From assembly GCA_013398955.1 (NCBI GenBank), contig VWPU01004883.1, positions 62,001 to 126,000 on the forward strand: a DNA stretch of 64,000 bases, in the 5' to 3' direction. The notes under the pieces are model-generated. The model was not told where the DNA came from. It worked only from the letters and a program-made list of their open reading frames with translations, and did no database searches. Both the position numbers and the translations under genes were made by a program. Every line of letters starts with the position of its first letter. The first letter of the stretch is position 1. This document shows positions 24,646 to 38,306 of the stretch, in pieces. Origin of the DNA: Callaeas wilsoni. Its lineage: Eukaryota > Chordata > Aves > Passeriformes > Callaeidae.

Positions 24646-27600
24646 GATGACAGGGATTTGAACCTTTCTGTTTAGAATGGATGACTGAACTTTTTTGTCC
24701 TAGACTTCAGCTTCAACACCATTTTTGCAAACAGATGCAGAGATGTTGAGGTACAGGCATTAAATGGATTGAATTGTTGCAGATTTTTCCTAGGGTATCA
24801 AACCAGCTTCTTAATCTAAGAAAAGAAGAAAAATTAATTTTTGGAGTAGTTTCACTAGGTTTTGGGTTTGGATGTTCATTGACCTCTGGCCCTCCCTGCT
24901 CAGCCTCTGGCTACCTTGGTCACACCAGAGAGGGGGACAGGTCTTTTAAAGCCAGGGAGTTTTGTGCAAAGGATGGAGCAAGGATATGGCTTTCACTCCA
25001 GCCAAATGCAGAGACAGCTGGTTTGCTCTATTTAGTTTGGCAGTGGCAGGGAGAAAGGGTGTGTGTGTTCTGTAGCCCACACGTTCATAAGGAACAGGAT
25101 TTGGAGAGAAAGTGTGGGGAGGGGAGAGGAAGTGTGGGCAATGTAGGGCTGGTGAGGGTGATGTGGGAGGACATTTGATTTATTACTTTATGGGAGGAAT
25201 TAGATGTACAACCACAGTCCAAAGGAAATTGAGCTTTGCTAGTTAGGTGGTTTTGTGGATTACAGAAGTATCTGATGTTGTGTGTGCGCATAAGGTAATT
25301 TAACATGGTCAGAGAAGGCTGCCTGGACGGGGGCCTGCTCAATAACAGCTGTTTAAAAAGACTTGTATTTTTCTCCTGAAATGCATTCTGTGACTGAGCA
25401 GGTTAAGACCATAATTGATTTTCTTAAACCTTCTTTTTCTTAATGACTATAGAGCTAAAGAGACATTTCAGTATGGAGAATTTCACTTTGTGTCTTCCAA
25501 AGTTGAATCAATTGATTTTTCTGAGGATTAACATGCTTGGTGTTGTGCTAATTATAAAGAACTTTGCAGCAGAAAATTGCAAAAGACTATTGCAGTGGGT
25601 GGACTCAATTTACTCTGTATTTTTGAACTGAATTCCTTTGGCTTTAACTCATATCTTTAATGTTCCTTTTTCTTTGTCTCTAAATGGCCATTTCATCCAT
25701 GGACTGAAATGTCTGCATGGCCTGCTTCACCACATCAAGGTTGTGGCTGCAGCAGAGATGTTTGACATTTGCTGTCTATTCCAAGGAAGAGTGTTAGAAA
25801 TGTCACCAAGGGACAGATACAAGGACAGAAGCAAGAGAGGAAAAGTTCAGGCATTGGAGAAAGTAAGGGTTGATCCTTCAGAGAGACCTGTGATTGGGAT
25901 TGACTGGGTTTGACTTCAAATGAATAACTCAAAGCTTGCACTGCCTCTTGCTCATTTATAACTTCTGGTAAATATTCCCTCTTCTGTGGCCTCCTTCCCT
26001 GCTGCCCTTTTGCATCCCCTGTGCTTGTCTCACTTCTCTGGGGCAATTCCAGAGTTTCTGGTTTCTTTCCTGGTGGCCTTGGTGCTGCCTCTGCCACTGG
26101 GATCCACCTGCCTCGTCTGGCAGAATGGGGAGCTAAAGTGACAAGGAGCTAGAGCTGAGCTGTGCCAGCAACCAAAAATAGCCTCCAGTTTTCACTGCTG
26201 ACTTTTAAAAAATCAGTCTGTTCCCTTAAAAATGTGCTGAATACTGCCAAGTCTTACCATAACATATATGGCTTTGTTAATGTCAGATACAATTCCGTTG
26301 TTTAAAAAAGAAAAAGGCTATAGAAGTCTTGCAGTAGCTCTTGAATGTGTTGGAGATTGAAATATTACCTTTGAAGTGAACTTTTGGGGGGGAGAAACAC
26401 TAATTTGGGAAGCCATGAAAGTGCTGTTCTGTTTATTCTAAATGTTGTGTTGGAAAACTTCTGGAGGAGGATACCTCCAAGTGTATCTATTAATCACTTC
26501 TACCCAGAAAAGCAATTTGTGAAATGTAATAAGCAATTAAATTAGATGAATCTCCAAAACAATAAGATGTATTTCTTGAAGTGGTGCCTAGGGCAAACAC
26601 AGGATCCTTGGGAGCCAGCAAGTAAAACGTGATCTGTGCAGATGTGCTCTTTATCTACCAGAAGATGCTCAGGTCCATGTGTGCAGACCTTTCTCACTTG
26701 GATCTAAGAAGAGAGATTTTCTAATTAAATAGGCTTTTTGTTGGAAAGCAGACCTATGAAAGCATTTTTTTGTGTGAAGATGTTCCCCTATTGAGTCACT
26801 GCAGTGGGAGTGCTGTAAGATGGACATTCAAACAGTGCTCTCACTACTGAGCTGGATTTTCTTTACCCTCATCTAATTATTCACATCCAATTTGTTCCAG
26901 AAAAGTGGGAGTAGAATGAGTGTGCTTTGCTCAAGCTGTTTAACCAAAGGAGTCAAGTACTTGTCTGTTCCTCCTCAAAGCTGCTGGTGCCTCAATATTG
27001 TGGCTGTACTTAGTGCTGAAGACCCATGAAAGACAATGAAAATGAGACATTTCTGGTTTTCTGCTTGAGAGCTTCCTGAGGTGATGCTGGGTGCATTATG
27101 TGTCTTGGAAGACTTGTATCTGCCTTGATCACCCTTCAATTTCTCTGGAAAAAGAATTGGTCTCATAAAAATGAGGGAAGGCCCTGTACATCACAGAGCT
27201 GCATGCTGGCTCTCTTCTGTACTGGTTTTCCTTAATATCGTGTTATAGATCTAAAGACATTAAATTTTATCTCTGGGGTAGTTTTGTTCCTCTTTGGCTC
27301 CTTATTACCCTGAGTCCATCAGAGACAATAGGCATTGTGTTGTTTCAGTTGCAAAACAAATCCACAGAGGGGTTATTATCTTAATTAGTTTGAAATGTAA
27401 TTTCATTCAAGCTGTAACAAACAAGTAGGTACAAAAAAAAAGCAGGTAGTAGGGGAAAACAGGAAGGAATGATAAGCCTTGCTGAGTGGGCTCTGGTAAG
27501 TACAGCTCGATGGTTGTTAGTTGTTTAACTGTTTTGAGTGTTGAAATCCCATAACTGGCAAAAGCTCTTTTATAAACGAGACAGCTGAGACAGAGTTTAA

Positions 27601-30600
27601 ATAGGTTAAATAAGCTGACCAAGCAGTACAGATTCATTTTGCATCACAAGATCGTGCAGTTCTTAAAGTGCTGGGTAAACATCGACATATTTATTGTATT
27701 GCTGTTTCCCTTAGGTTGAGAGGGTGATGGATAGTAATAGTAGCACTGGCTAAGTTCAGACTCAGTTGTTCTTCTCTGGAGAGTTGTTGCTTTGTATCTT
27801 TTACTTTGTAAGAGACTTTTTCTTCGGCTGGTGTTTGGGACTGAGTTTGTTTGCACCTCTTCTGAGCCTGAAGCTCAACTCCCAAGAGATTGTTGGATTT
27901 CACTAATCTTGTATAGTTAATTCAGGTTATTTTTATTCCTTTTTAATCTCTCTCACAGGATTGAAGAAGTCCAGAACTGACTCTTTGCCAAATGATTCCA
28001 AAGGTCGTTTATGATAAAAAGAACAATCTGGTATTTCTCCTTTCTTTTCCCTTCAAAGGTTGTACCTTTCCTTGCCAGATGTGAAGGCCTTGTATGAAAT
28101 TAAGCCTCTGTTTCCATTTTTGGGTAAAAATAACAATACAGGAGGTGTGTACTTAATGGCTTTGTATATTCCTTGGACGATTGCAGTAGCTCAGCTGCAT
28201 CAAAAGCTGGCATTTAGCGGACCAAGTCCAGAGTGGATTGGATCAATGCAGTGCAGAATTGAAGTCAGTGGAGTTGGATATAAATATATTTCTCCCTCCA
28301 TAACAATTAAATGACATTTTTTCTGAAGATCCAGACTGTAGCTGCCTTTAAATATGTGTTTAATACAGACAGATCAGGTCTCCAGTTTGTCTGTTGTTCA
28401 GTGCCTGGAACAGCTTGCTGCTAGTTAGCTTTTTTACAGTGAAGAACTAATTTCAGTCAGCCCATTCTCATGTCAGATGCACATTATTGCTCTGCCTGTG
28501 TCCCTCCTGCCTTTGAGAAATGCCTGCTTATATCAGATGTTTCCTTGTTTGTGCATTGCTGGCACATTGCTGCATACAGACCTCAGACTCTCCCTGGGTT
28601 TCTTCTTTTAATGGAGTGCGACTGCTGCAATTGGCATTTCACTCCTCTGCTCTCAATTCCATGCGCTGAGGAGAACTTTGGGTGTTAACTAGTGTTGAGT
28701 TTCATTTATTTATTTCTTCCAGGATCGTAAACAGATTTGCTTCCTGTGTGGGAGTAGAGCCAGGCTCTTGCTTGATTTGTTCCTTGCAGTGACACAGGAC
28801 CAGGGGGATCTGTGGACTCCCTGCAGGCAGCTGAACCCCGTCTGGAATGTACCTAATTGCTCTTTCACAGACTCCTCTTTGCCCAGGGTAACTTCAGAAA
28901 GAATGTTCTGAGTTTGCAGCAGTACTTAATATGTAGATATTGTGGCAAACTTACTGCTATTTTAAACTATTTTATAGAGGAAATGGGTACTGATGATGTG
29001 CCAGGTCCTCATATCATTCATTTGTCCATCTGATATTCCTGTCCTTAGATCCCAGCCTGGCCTTTCCTCCTGAGCTGCACCATTTCTCCTGCTCTGACAC
29101 CTTCTGACCCGGCTGCTGTTTGTTCTCAATCTTTGATATAAATTTTGTGTGTGTGGTGTGTCTGTGTAGACACATCTGCTACAGATTTCACTATTTTTAT
29201 CAAGTTGCTTTTGCCAAAGTGCCAGATTTGCAGTCTCCATTTTCTCCAGTGTTGTTGGTGATATTTGGGATTCTCTCTTCTTTCCGGTCTTTATGGAGAT
29301 TTAAGGTATCTCCTAAGGCAACTCATTAGATCTAATTTGGGTAAACACTTATTGTATGTAGGCTTTGATCTTCATTTTTCCAGACCTAGGATTTTGCTTA
29401 ATGATGAGCTGGAAAGACTGCAAATAAATATATTTGTCTGCATTGTGCATTACCTTGTGAAAGGCTGTCAATAAGGTCGAAAGAATGGTAAATTTTCACC
29501 TGCTTCACTGACAGCCCTCACCCCCCCAGTTTACCCTAAATTTAAACATAATGTTTCTGGGTTTAGTGAAGAAGAATTACAATGTGATAAATGATTATGA
29601 GGCTGAAGGAATATTGAAAGTTTACCAAAACTAAGAGCATTGTTTTGCATGTCTGCTTTGTCCCAGAGTGCAGTAATTAGCACAGGAACTGTATGATAAA
29701 CTTGTAGTGACTCAACGCAGTCATCTGATAATTTAAAAATGTTATTAAAGAGATGACTGTTCAGAGGAATTGCTTAAAGCCTTGTCTAATGACTTGTTCA
29801 GTGCCTTGTGGAGTCAGCTGAGTTGCTGCCTCTGCCTTGCTGCCTCACCTCTGGATGCTATGGGATGGCCATGGTGATCCTGCTCCTGTGGGGCTGGCAC
29901 TGCCTTCAGGGCTGTGGCCTCAGTTTCTATTATGTCATGTCATAATTTCACTCCTTGCTAGTTTTCAAGCCTTCCCTGGTAGCAAAGATCCGCTTCTAAG
30001 GTGTATTCAAAAAACTAAACCCATCCAAGCTCACATTTTTTTTCCAACAACCTCGAAAACTGCCGTTGTCAGCTGTAAGTTTTTCTGTTTTTGCAGCATT
30101 CTCCTGGTGTTATTTCCCATGTTCAAGGCACCTTTAGACAAGTACAGAAGGGTCTGTTGTGATTGATTGGGACTGTGGGCTGCTGCTCCTTTCTCCTGCC
30201 CTCAGGTCCAATGTGATCTAGGGCTGTATTATCACATTCTTGATTGTCTGCATCCTTTGTGCCGGTGCTAGTTGATGGAAAGAATGAAATAGTTTGTTAG
30301 AGAAAATTCCAACTTTTTACCTGCCAAACTCAATCCAGCCTTGGGCACTATGGATAAAATAGTTTGGAAAACAGGAAGATGTGTGCTGGGTTTTTTTCCC
30401 CTCTCTCTGAGAGGCTTCTGCTGAGATTTGTAGAAGGGCATTCTAACAATAGTCGGTTCTGTAGGAGGTGAATTTGTGTTATGCCATCTATATTTTAGTA
30501 GAGAAGGACAGGATTGAATAGTCATACGACTAAAATGCATCTTAGAAAGATCCATTAGTTAGAAATGGCCTCTGGAGCACGCAGCATCTGCCATGGAGAC

Positions 30601-31327
30601 TGTGGTAGGAGCCAGTGAAGAGCTGCAGCTTCTCACCCGTTTATTTTCATGTGGAAATGCAGCGATTTGGAAACATCTGATGCCTTTTACCTGGAAAATT
30701 GACAATTTCCGCCAGCATCCCGATCCCCCTGGATGTGCTGCAATCCCTTCCTGATGCTTCCCACTTGAAATGCAGTCCTCCAGGACAAGAATTTCTTAGC
30801 AGTAAATGAATTTTCTAATGAGCTTTCCTTCCAAAACAGCGAGGAGATGCCAAGTGACATGTTGGGAAGTGCCAAGCAGGAGGGAAATGGCTCTTCTGTG
30901 CCGACTGTCATAAACAGGATGTGGTTTGTTTACAGTCCTCACTTGCTCTCTGCAGTTCCCTGTCAGGGCTGTGCAAGAATGAGCCTCCCCGCAAGGGCCT
31001 GGAGAAATCCAGGGTTTCTGAGCCAATATCAAATATTGTGTCAGAGGAGGAAGTGGCTCCGGGCGAAGGAGCAAACAAAATTAAGCATTGTATCTTGGAT
31101 TCTTTGGTGCTTTTCTGGGGCATTTATCATTCTGGCTGTGCAGCTGCGCTGCAGTTGACTGCAGAGCAGAGGGAATTTAATAAAGTGGGAGGGTAACTGT
31201 TGGGTGACTAATTTGAAGAGGAGATGAGTTGAAAAGCCTTTGTAGTGAGATAGTTTTGGAACGGTGACAGGGGTTTGTTAAGAGGTATGTTACAAGAAAA
31301 CAGTCTTGGAAGTAAAAGGAATAAAAT
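24646..31327. other. Long unique stretch, no gene seen
   Basis: This is AT-rich single-copy DNA. Candidate frames at 24774-25178, 25638-25913 and 28060-28314 on + and 25735-26097 on - have no convincing paired splice sites or recognisable protein. The part from about 30570 to 30740 is CpG-containing and looks less random than its surroundings, but I cannot test conservation. Confidence 0.5.
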
Positions 31328-31382
31328 GGAGTAGTTCAATTGGAAGGGACCTACAATGATCATCTAGTCCAACCTCCAACTA
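31328..31382 (-). mobile_element. Very short CR1 3' end, antisense
   Basis: AATTGGAAGGGACCTACAAT followed by GATCATCTAGTCCAACCTCC is the inverted terminal segment of a CR1 3' UTR. Only about 55 bases remain, so it is either a strongly truncated insertion or the eroded end of an old copy. Confidence 0.8.
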
Positions 31383-34300
31383 AACAACTTCAGGTTTTTT
31401 TCCCTGTCACCCCCAAAAATCCACGTAAAATCCTTGGCATTGGTTGGAGCTCTTGGCACGGTGCTGAGGGGGTTCTGCTGACCATCTCACAGCTGGGGTG
31501 CAGCACAGCTGGAGTTACAGACATGGTCAGAGCTGGGTGAGGAAAACCCAAGCACTGGGGCTCTTGCCTTCGGTACTTTTGCCGTTAAGGACTGCTGAGC
31601 TCATGTGCCATAAATTGCTCCGTGTGCAGGAACGTGGTGATGATCCACTGTGGCTGTAAGTGAAACTTCCCTTGGAGTGACAGCAAATACACCAAGGTCC
31701 CGTGGCTGTGGGGCATGGCACGTGCTTCTCCTGGAGGAAGGGCGCTGTGAACAATCTAATTAGGCCAAGTTTTATTCTCGGAGGCTTCGCTGCCAATAAA
31801 AGCTCCTCGCTTAGAAAAATGAAATTGAGCTATAGCCCAGAGTAATGTGATTTGCATTAGAGCAGATTGTGAACATAAGGTAAATTTTTAAGTATCAAAG
31901 TAATTTAGAGACTGAAGTTTTACAGAAATTCTGTGATGCTTAAACAGTTTGTGACTCTCTCATAATTTTCTAAGAAAAGGCTCTGATGCTTGGGAGTTGA
32001 CATTCTCTGTTTTCCTACATACATGGATCTCTTCCTGTATATACTCTTACACAACATGAATTATTCAGTGCTTGTAAATAGACAGGGAGACGTGTTGAGC
32101 TGGAAAGTCAGGGGTTTCTTTGTTGATAGTCGTGTATTTTAGTTGTTGTGTAAAGAAGGCAAATAAAAGAAGTTAGAATAACACTGTTTACATCACCCCA
32201 GGAGTGTTTGTGCTCGTGTTTATCAGCGCCTCTCAAGTATTTTGTTGCACTTTAAAATCAGTTCCTTGATTCCTTGGCACTAATTTACCAGCTCAAGTTT
32301 ATCTGAAGGGACACGTAGGCTGCCTTGTCTTTTTTGGGGCTGCAAAGACCGCCAACATTCCCTACAAGCAGCTTGGGTTTTCAGCCAGCCTGCTGCTGCT
32401 CTGGCAGAGCATTTTGGTAACGCCTCAGTATTCCGAGTTTTCCGTTTGCCACCCAGGACGCTGACAACTGAAAAGGCTAATTGGGATAAGGTGTAGGGAG
32501 GAAGAGAAAATCTCAGAACTCAGACAATAAACAGAATTAATTTGGTTGGCGCACGAGTTGTGTTGTGGAGCGAGGCTGTTCGTGTACTTTCTCTCATGTT
32601 GAATCAAGGAGCAGCTTGCTGTCAGAAAAGGAAGAAATCATTTGTACCGAGTTTATCTAAACTCCCAGTGGCTGCAGACTTGTCTTCAAGGGTTTGTGCA
32701 GGGATTTAGTGGCCTGACTGGCTGTGCTCTGTCTGACTGAGGAAATGAGAACTGATGACTGCAAGCTGCCATCCATTGGTGTGGATGGCTTCTTATTTTT
32801 AAGTCCCTGCTTGTTATTGAGGAAAATAGTGAGAGTCACCGCTTGTATAATTTGCAGAATTAAAAATCAAATGTCATTTACAAACTGAGGCTACAATGCA
32901 GGATGGATGAATATTTCAGGAAGCCAAGTCATGACAGTATTAACAGACACTGAGCATTTCTAATTTAAACTGAAAGGGCCGCTGTAGCAAGCCAGCTCTT
33001 CTTAATCTTACAAGCACAAATAGGTGTTGTATTTAACCCTTAAATCTTTGAGTCTGAAATATTTGTGTTTACCTTGTTATTGTGCTTTCCCCTCCTCATC
33101 TGGAGGAAAAAAGGTGATTTGGTAAGAGAAGAGTTACTACAAAATAATACCCTACAGAAGTGAAACCATCAGCCCAGCATGGAGCAATCCTTCTTTACAC
33201 AAATACCATTTAGCCGTAAGAAATACAGAGTTCATCTCTTTGTACAGAAGATATATGGGTTTGCAATCTGCAGAGGGGAATATGAATCCAGCTGTTTGTA
33301 TTATGATTATTATTTCTTTTTGATTATAGGCTGTTTGTGCCTAAGGAGAACAGCCAGGCTGAGGAATGGGTGTGCATTGTGCTGGCAAATCCAGTTTGGT
33401 ACTTTGTCCCAGGCGAAAGGAGGGCGACAGAAATGCTGATGGAAAAAAAGGAAAAAAACTTTAAAGGAATGAGAACTGTTTTCTTAACAGCATCCATAAA
33501 GCTAGGACTTGATGCTGTGTTCTTGAAATATCTTTTTCTAGCACACTAAAATTTTCAAGGGCTTCTTGTTATTTAATTTTTGAGATGCTGTATTTATAAC
33601 AAGCGAGGTATAAAAGCCCTTGCTGATCAGAGGTTGTTGGGAGATTTGGGAACTCTGGTGTCATCAATATATTCTGTAAATAAGTCCCATTGACTTATTA
33701 ATAAACCAAATGTGGGAGAATGTGGGAGGTGTCTCTGAAATACAAGTGCTGTGTTCTGCAGCTCCTCAGTCCCAGCATGGCAGCCTGGTCCTGTCTCACT
33801 TTCCCCAAAGGGCTGCTTCGGATGCAGGCAGTGAGCTGGAGGAATTGTTGCATCTTGCTTTTCAGCCTTCCTTCCCAGGAGCTTGTGGTTTCTTCCTGAA
33901 GTGTGTTTTGTTGCTATTAGATGAAGGTGGAGCAGCCTGTGTAGGAAATGGGCACACTCAGGGAGCGTTTGCTGCTGTCAGGAGACCTCATCCAGCCCAG
34001 GCTCCATCACGGGAGACGTGGGATGGTGTAGGATTTGTCTGGGCAGGTTTAATATCTCCCAAGGGGCTGCTAGCACAGGGATGGGGGGATGTGGAGGCAC
34101 AGACTTCCATGACCTAGTTGCAATTGCTAGGAACATAGGCCCCGAAAATGTGCATTTCAAACAAAAGTCAAAGTACACAAAGCCTTTATTCCCCATCGTC
34201 AGTGGAGACCAGTGGATGCAGCTCTCCTCCCCGCTGGTTTGATTGTGATCTGTATCTCACAAGGATTAACCAGTCTCTTCCCTGCCTTGGTTTAAAATTA

Positions 34301-37300
34301 AACAATTTCTGCTCTGAGGTCATGAACATTTTAGCACTGTCAGAGGTGAAGCATCATGATGCCACACCCTGGGAGCATCAGAGATCCCGTGGCCCCGGAG
34401 GAAAAGGGAGTGTTCTGGAAGGCCTCACAGAGAACACTGGAAAGGTTTTGGCACTGGTGAAGGCCTCAGAGTTTTTGAGAAAAATACCCCACAGCAGTGC
34501 TTACTCCATCATCTGTTTTAGGCACAGGACTTGGCTCAAGGTTGCCACAAGTGAGGAGCATCTTTCACAGGGACAGTCCAGAGAACGCTGAGGTGATCCC
34601 TGTGAGGAGAAGATGCCACCTGTAAACTGGTTCTCCCCACAAACCTCAGCACTAGACAGCAAAAGTGGCTTCTGGAAATTAATATTTTAACTCTAATACA
34701 GAAGTGAGGGCATTCCTTCGTGGCACTCCAGCTGTTGAGTTTCCTGGAAAATGGCCAGGCAGAAAGTCAATGGTTGGTGTAACAGCTGGGCTGAGATGTG
34801 TGCAATATTTTATATTGTGAGAATGTATCTATTGAAGCTTGTCAGATTTTCTGTTTCTACAGCATTTCCAGTTTGGGTTTTATTTGTTAACGTTCTGTTA
34901 GATTGTGTTTTTGCATGGGTTTACACTGATAGGTTGGGATTTTTCTGAGTGTTGTATTTTCACTTTTGAGAAAATAAATACTAGTTTTGTGGAACTGTCT
35001 TTGATACATTTTTTATGATGACTTAATAATAGAACTACCATGAAAGCCTGCTTCCCAACAATGTACTGTGATTTCCATATGAGGAGGGGGGGAATCCCAA
35101 ACATTTTGATGTTCCATTAAAATTTAAAGAAATATTATATTCAATTCTCCCTGGCATTTCTAAAAAAGATTCCTTATTTTTTTTCTGGCATAGTACAGAT
35201 GGCATTTTAAAAAAAAAAGAACAAAAAGCTTTATGAATCACCAGCCTGCTGCTCCTCTCAGCAGGAACTGCTGAAGACACCAGGGGAGGCCTGACCGAGC
35301 ATTCCCAAGGGATTTTCACGTGGCTGCACTTTGTCCATTGTCTTCTCACCAATGTTCTCCATTTCTTGGAATAATACTTTTCCTTTCTGCAGCTGGAGTT
35401 TTGCAGTTTTCCATGACTGTCATGGAAATGAAGGGCCTGGCAAGGACCTCTTGCATTCTAGACCAGATCCCAGGTCTGTAGGGATCATTCCATATCCTTT
35501 TAATTGATTATTGAGGTTTTGAATGCTGCATTTCATCCTCTGATCTGTAGTTGAAGGAAAGACCAATATGGCTGTGTCACAACTGATGACATATTTAACT
35601 TTTGATATATCCCCAAGTGACTCCAGGTACATTTTTTCCAGAGCAGAACAGTTGGTCTATTGTTGATTTAATTTGGTTACCTATAATGAAAGCTTCAGTA
35701 AAATATTTAGAAGTTATAAACACAGAATTGTAGCCAAGAACTGACTTACAGAACAGCTTCTGCCAGTTCCTTGAATTTTTATCCTAGGAAGTATTAACAC
35801 AAATTCTGTTTAGTTGTAGAATTTTCTCTTAGTTCTGCTACTTACGATTTACTTCAATGTCATCTCCTGCCAACTTCTGCTAAAAATATCTGATGCCAAA
35901 ATATTTTGCTTTATAATTTAATGATGCCTTAGTTTCTTTTTTTTTTTCTGCCTCTCGTATTTTCTGCTGCTGTACCTGAAACTAAGCTGAATTTTGGAGC
36001 TTTTTGGAAATTTTAGGAAATACTTGTTCCATCTCCTGTCCTGTGTAAGGGGCTGCAGTGGGATTGCTTTTATTAGCAGTAGTTGGAAGTTATAGATGTG
36101 GTTCTCTGCTTTCAGTACACCTGACTTGCCCCATATATTTTCTGTTGCCTATTCAATACCCAGCTGCATATCCTGATGTTGCTGGAAAATTGATTGCTCA
36201 CACAGGTGGTGTTCCAGTTTATCTTCCTCAGAGACAAGGAGAGTACTCTGTGCCTTGATAAAGAAGTATTTTTCTCATCTCTGGTAAAATTATCATTTTA
36301 TACACTACTGTTTGTTTTCTCCTGTCTCCGTGTGCTTTCAGTGTTTTCTGAAGATAACTGTTGATGTGTTTTTCCTTCTTTGACTGCACTCACTGGTGTT
36401 CCCAGTCCTCTGCATTTCCATTTGCTCTGCGTTAAGCAAGCTTTCAGGTAACACTGTTCCTTACCTCCCTCCCTTTCTTCATTGATTTCTGGGGCCAGTT
36501 TAGCATGTTTGATTTTACAGGGAAGCAGACTGGTTTGGAGCCTTCCCAGCTGTATATTAGAAACTTTTTGTGCACTTATATTTACTTTACCCTGAATCCC
36601 AGACAAGTTGACTTTTATAAGTTAGAGAATTAAAGAGCAAGCTCAGAATTCTTATTTGAAGCCCATATTTGCATGACTTTCTGTGCATACCTGTGTAGTC
36701 TCTTTCCTAAATCTTAGAGCAAGTTCATTAATTTTTCAGCAGCTGAGCTGCCTGGCTTTTGATTTTCACAGGAATCAGCTTTCATTAAAATGGATGGTTC
36801 ACTTGGCACTCGGGGCCTGTGTGTGGCATTTAGGATGTTTGGCTGGTGCTTTTTGCTTCCCGATGAACTTCCAGACAAGGGCAGGAGTGGATTGCAGACC
36901 TTGTGAACTCTTTCAGTGGTCTTGGAACCATTGCAGCTTTTTCCCTGGGCTTCACACAGGTTTGTGATTGTCCCTCTTTGCCCCACAGTCCCTCACCTGG
37001 TGGGAAGTGCTGCAGAGGGAGGTGTTTGTGCTCCCTGTGACAAGAGGGGCATCGCTCCCATCTCCCCAGCAGACACCACAGGCGTTTCCTTTGCTGCCTT
37101 CCCGTGCCTGGGGCAGGTTTGTGAGGCCCGTGCTCAGCCAGGGGCTGTGCAGGGCAACAGCAGCTCCGGGGCTAGGGCAGCTCAGGGAGAACCTCAGGGA
37201 GAACCTCAGGGAGGGATGGCATGCACAGACACAGAGGGCACAGTCCCCTGTCCCAAGCAAGGTGCCCCTTCACTGGTGTGTGATGAGCTACGTGGGATTC

Positions 37301-37334
37301 TGCCAGGAGAACTCGATGTGGTTTAACAGGATAA
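31383..37334. other. Unique stretch with conserved-looking segments
   Basis: Segments near 31735-31865 and 32190-32610 keep several CpGs and homeodomain-type TAATTA/TTAATT cores, unlike the CpG-poor surroundings, and may be regulatory. The + frame 33331-33549 follows a fair acceptor (TTTTTGATTATAG at 33329) but has no donor. A possible LTR-like region near 33960-34260 is too uncertain to call. A short 12-base tandem repeat lies at 37181-37211. Confidence 0.45.
37181..37211 (+). repeat. Short 12-bp tandem repeat
   Basis: The unit CTCAGGGAGAAC occurs twice in a row, followed by a partial third copy (CTCAGGG). This gives an in-frame four-residue repeat in the overlapping + frames, which are not considered genes. 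Confidence 0.85.
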
Positions 37335-37480
37335 ATCACAGAATCACAGAATGGTTTCGGCTGGAAGGGACCTTAAAGATCATCGTGTTCCAACCCCTGC
37401 CTATGTCCAGGGACACCTTCCACTAGATCAGGTGGCTCCAAGCCCCATCCAGCCTGCTCTGGAACACTTCCAGGGATGTG
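37335..37480 (-). mobile_element. CR1 3'-end fragment, antisense
   Basis: AATCACAGAATCACAGAATG marks the inverted octamer tail and TTTCGGCTGGAAGGGACC the 3' UTR core. CATCCAGCCTGCTCTGGAAC ends the preserved part. The fragment is about 145 bases, 5'-truncated inside the 3' UTR/ORF2 boundary. Confidence 0.93.
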
Positions 37481-38137
37481 ATGCTAGACCCTGGTAAAAA
37501 GCACAGTCACAGAAGATAATAAAGTATGCAATTGGCATTGAGGATCATTTCAAGTTTATGGCAGCTGTTATTTGAATGAAGACAGTGATGTAAGATAAGG
37601 TCTTGCTTTTTCTGAGATCTGAGATTTGCAATACTCATTTTCATGACATTATGTTGCCAGTGTTCTTATAGTTATGGTTTTATTTCATAGCATATGCTGA
37701 CTTTGATTATGTGTGTGAGAGGAAACCACATGTTTTTAGATGACCTGGATGACTTTGATATGAAGATATTTAATTGTGGAAAATAACTTTTGCAACAGCA
37801 GGTGGCTTTAAAAGTGCTCGTATTCAAACTGCAGTGTATGGTCATAAATGCAATATTGTAGTAAAAACACAGATCAGATTTTGGATTTGTTTCCAAGCCC
37901 AGAGGGTCGTATGTTGTTTATAAGTTTTGAATACTAAACATAATGATATTGCTGGAGATAATTTCTAGCTCCCAAGTTACAGTAGGATGGAATAAACAGA
38001 TTTTTATTACTGGCAATCAGTGAATACATTTTGGTTTGTATTAAATCTGGCTTCATTGAAGATAAACTTGAAATTTTTGCCTTGGTCAGCTTCTCCTGCT
38101 TTTATGCTTTTTCTGTGTATGTCAGTAGAGAAGGGAA
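37481..38137. other. Unique spacer between opposed CR1 copies
   Basis: AT-rich single-copy sequence with no exon, promoter or repeat signal that I can recognise. Confidence 0.55.
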
Positions 38138-38306
38138 GTGCCCAGAGAGGTTGTGGACTCCTCATCCCTGGCAGTGTCCAAGGCCAGGCTGGATGGGGCT
38201 TGCAGCAGCCTGGGATAGTGGAAGGTGTCCCTGCCCACGGCTGGGGGTGGAAGGAGATCATCTTTAAGGTCCCTTCCAACCCAAGCCACTCTGTGTCTCC
38301 ATGATC
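38138..38306 (+). mobile_element. CR1 3'-end fragment, sense
   Basis: GTGCCCAGAGAGGTTGTGGA leads into GTCCAAGGCCAGGCTGGATG and the 3' UTR core TTAAGGTCCCTTCCAACCCA, ending near CTGTGTCTCCATGATCA. It lies in the opposite orientation to the copy at 37335, about 660 bases away. The minus frame at 38007-38393 is its antisense. Confidence 0.93.

Noticed and set aside
33960..34260. Possible LTR because of an inverted polyadenylation-like CCTTTATTCC
   Set aside because: No second feature (terminal TG/CA, internal repeats, U3-like sequence) could be found, so it was left as unique DNA.
36121..36258. Frame ending in a protein-like stretch after a CAATACCCAG acceptor-like site
   Set aside because: Pyrimidine tract and donor are poor and the peptide is short and unrecognised.
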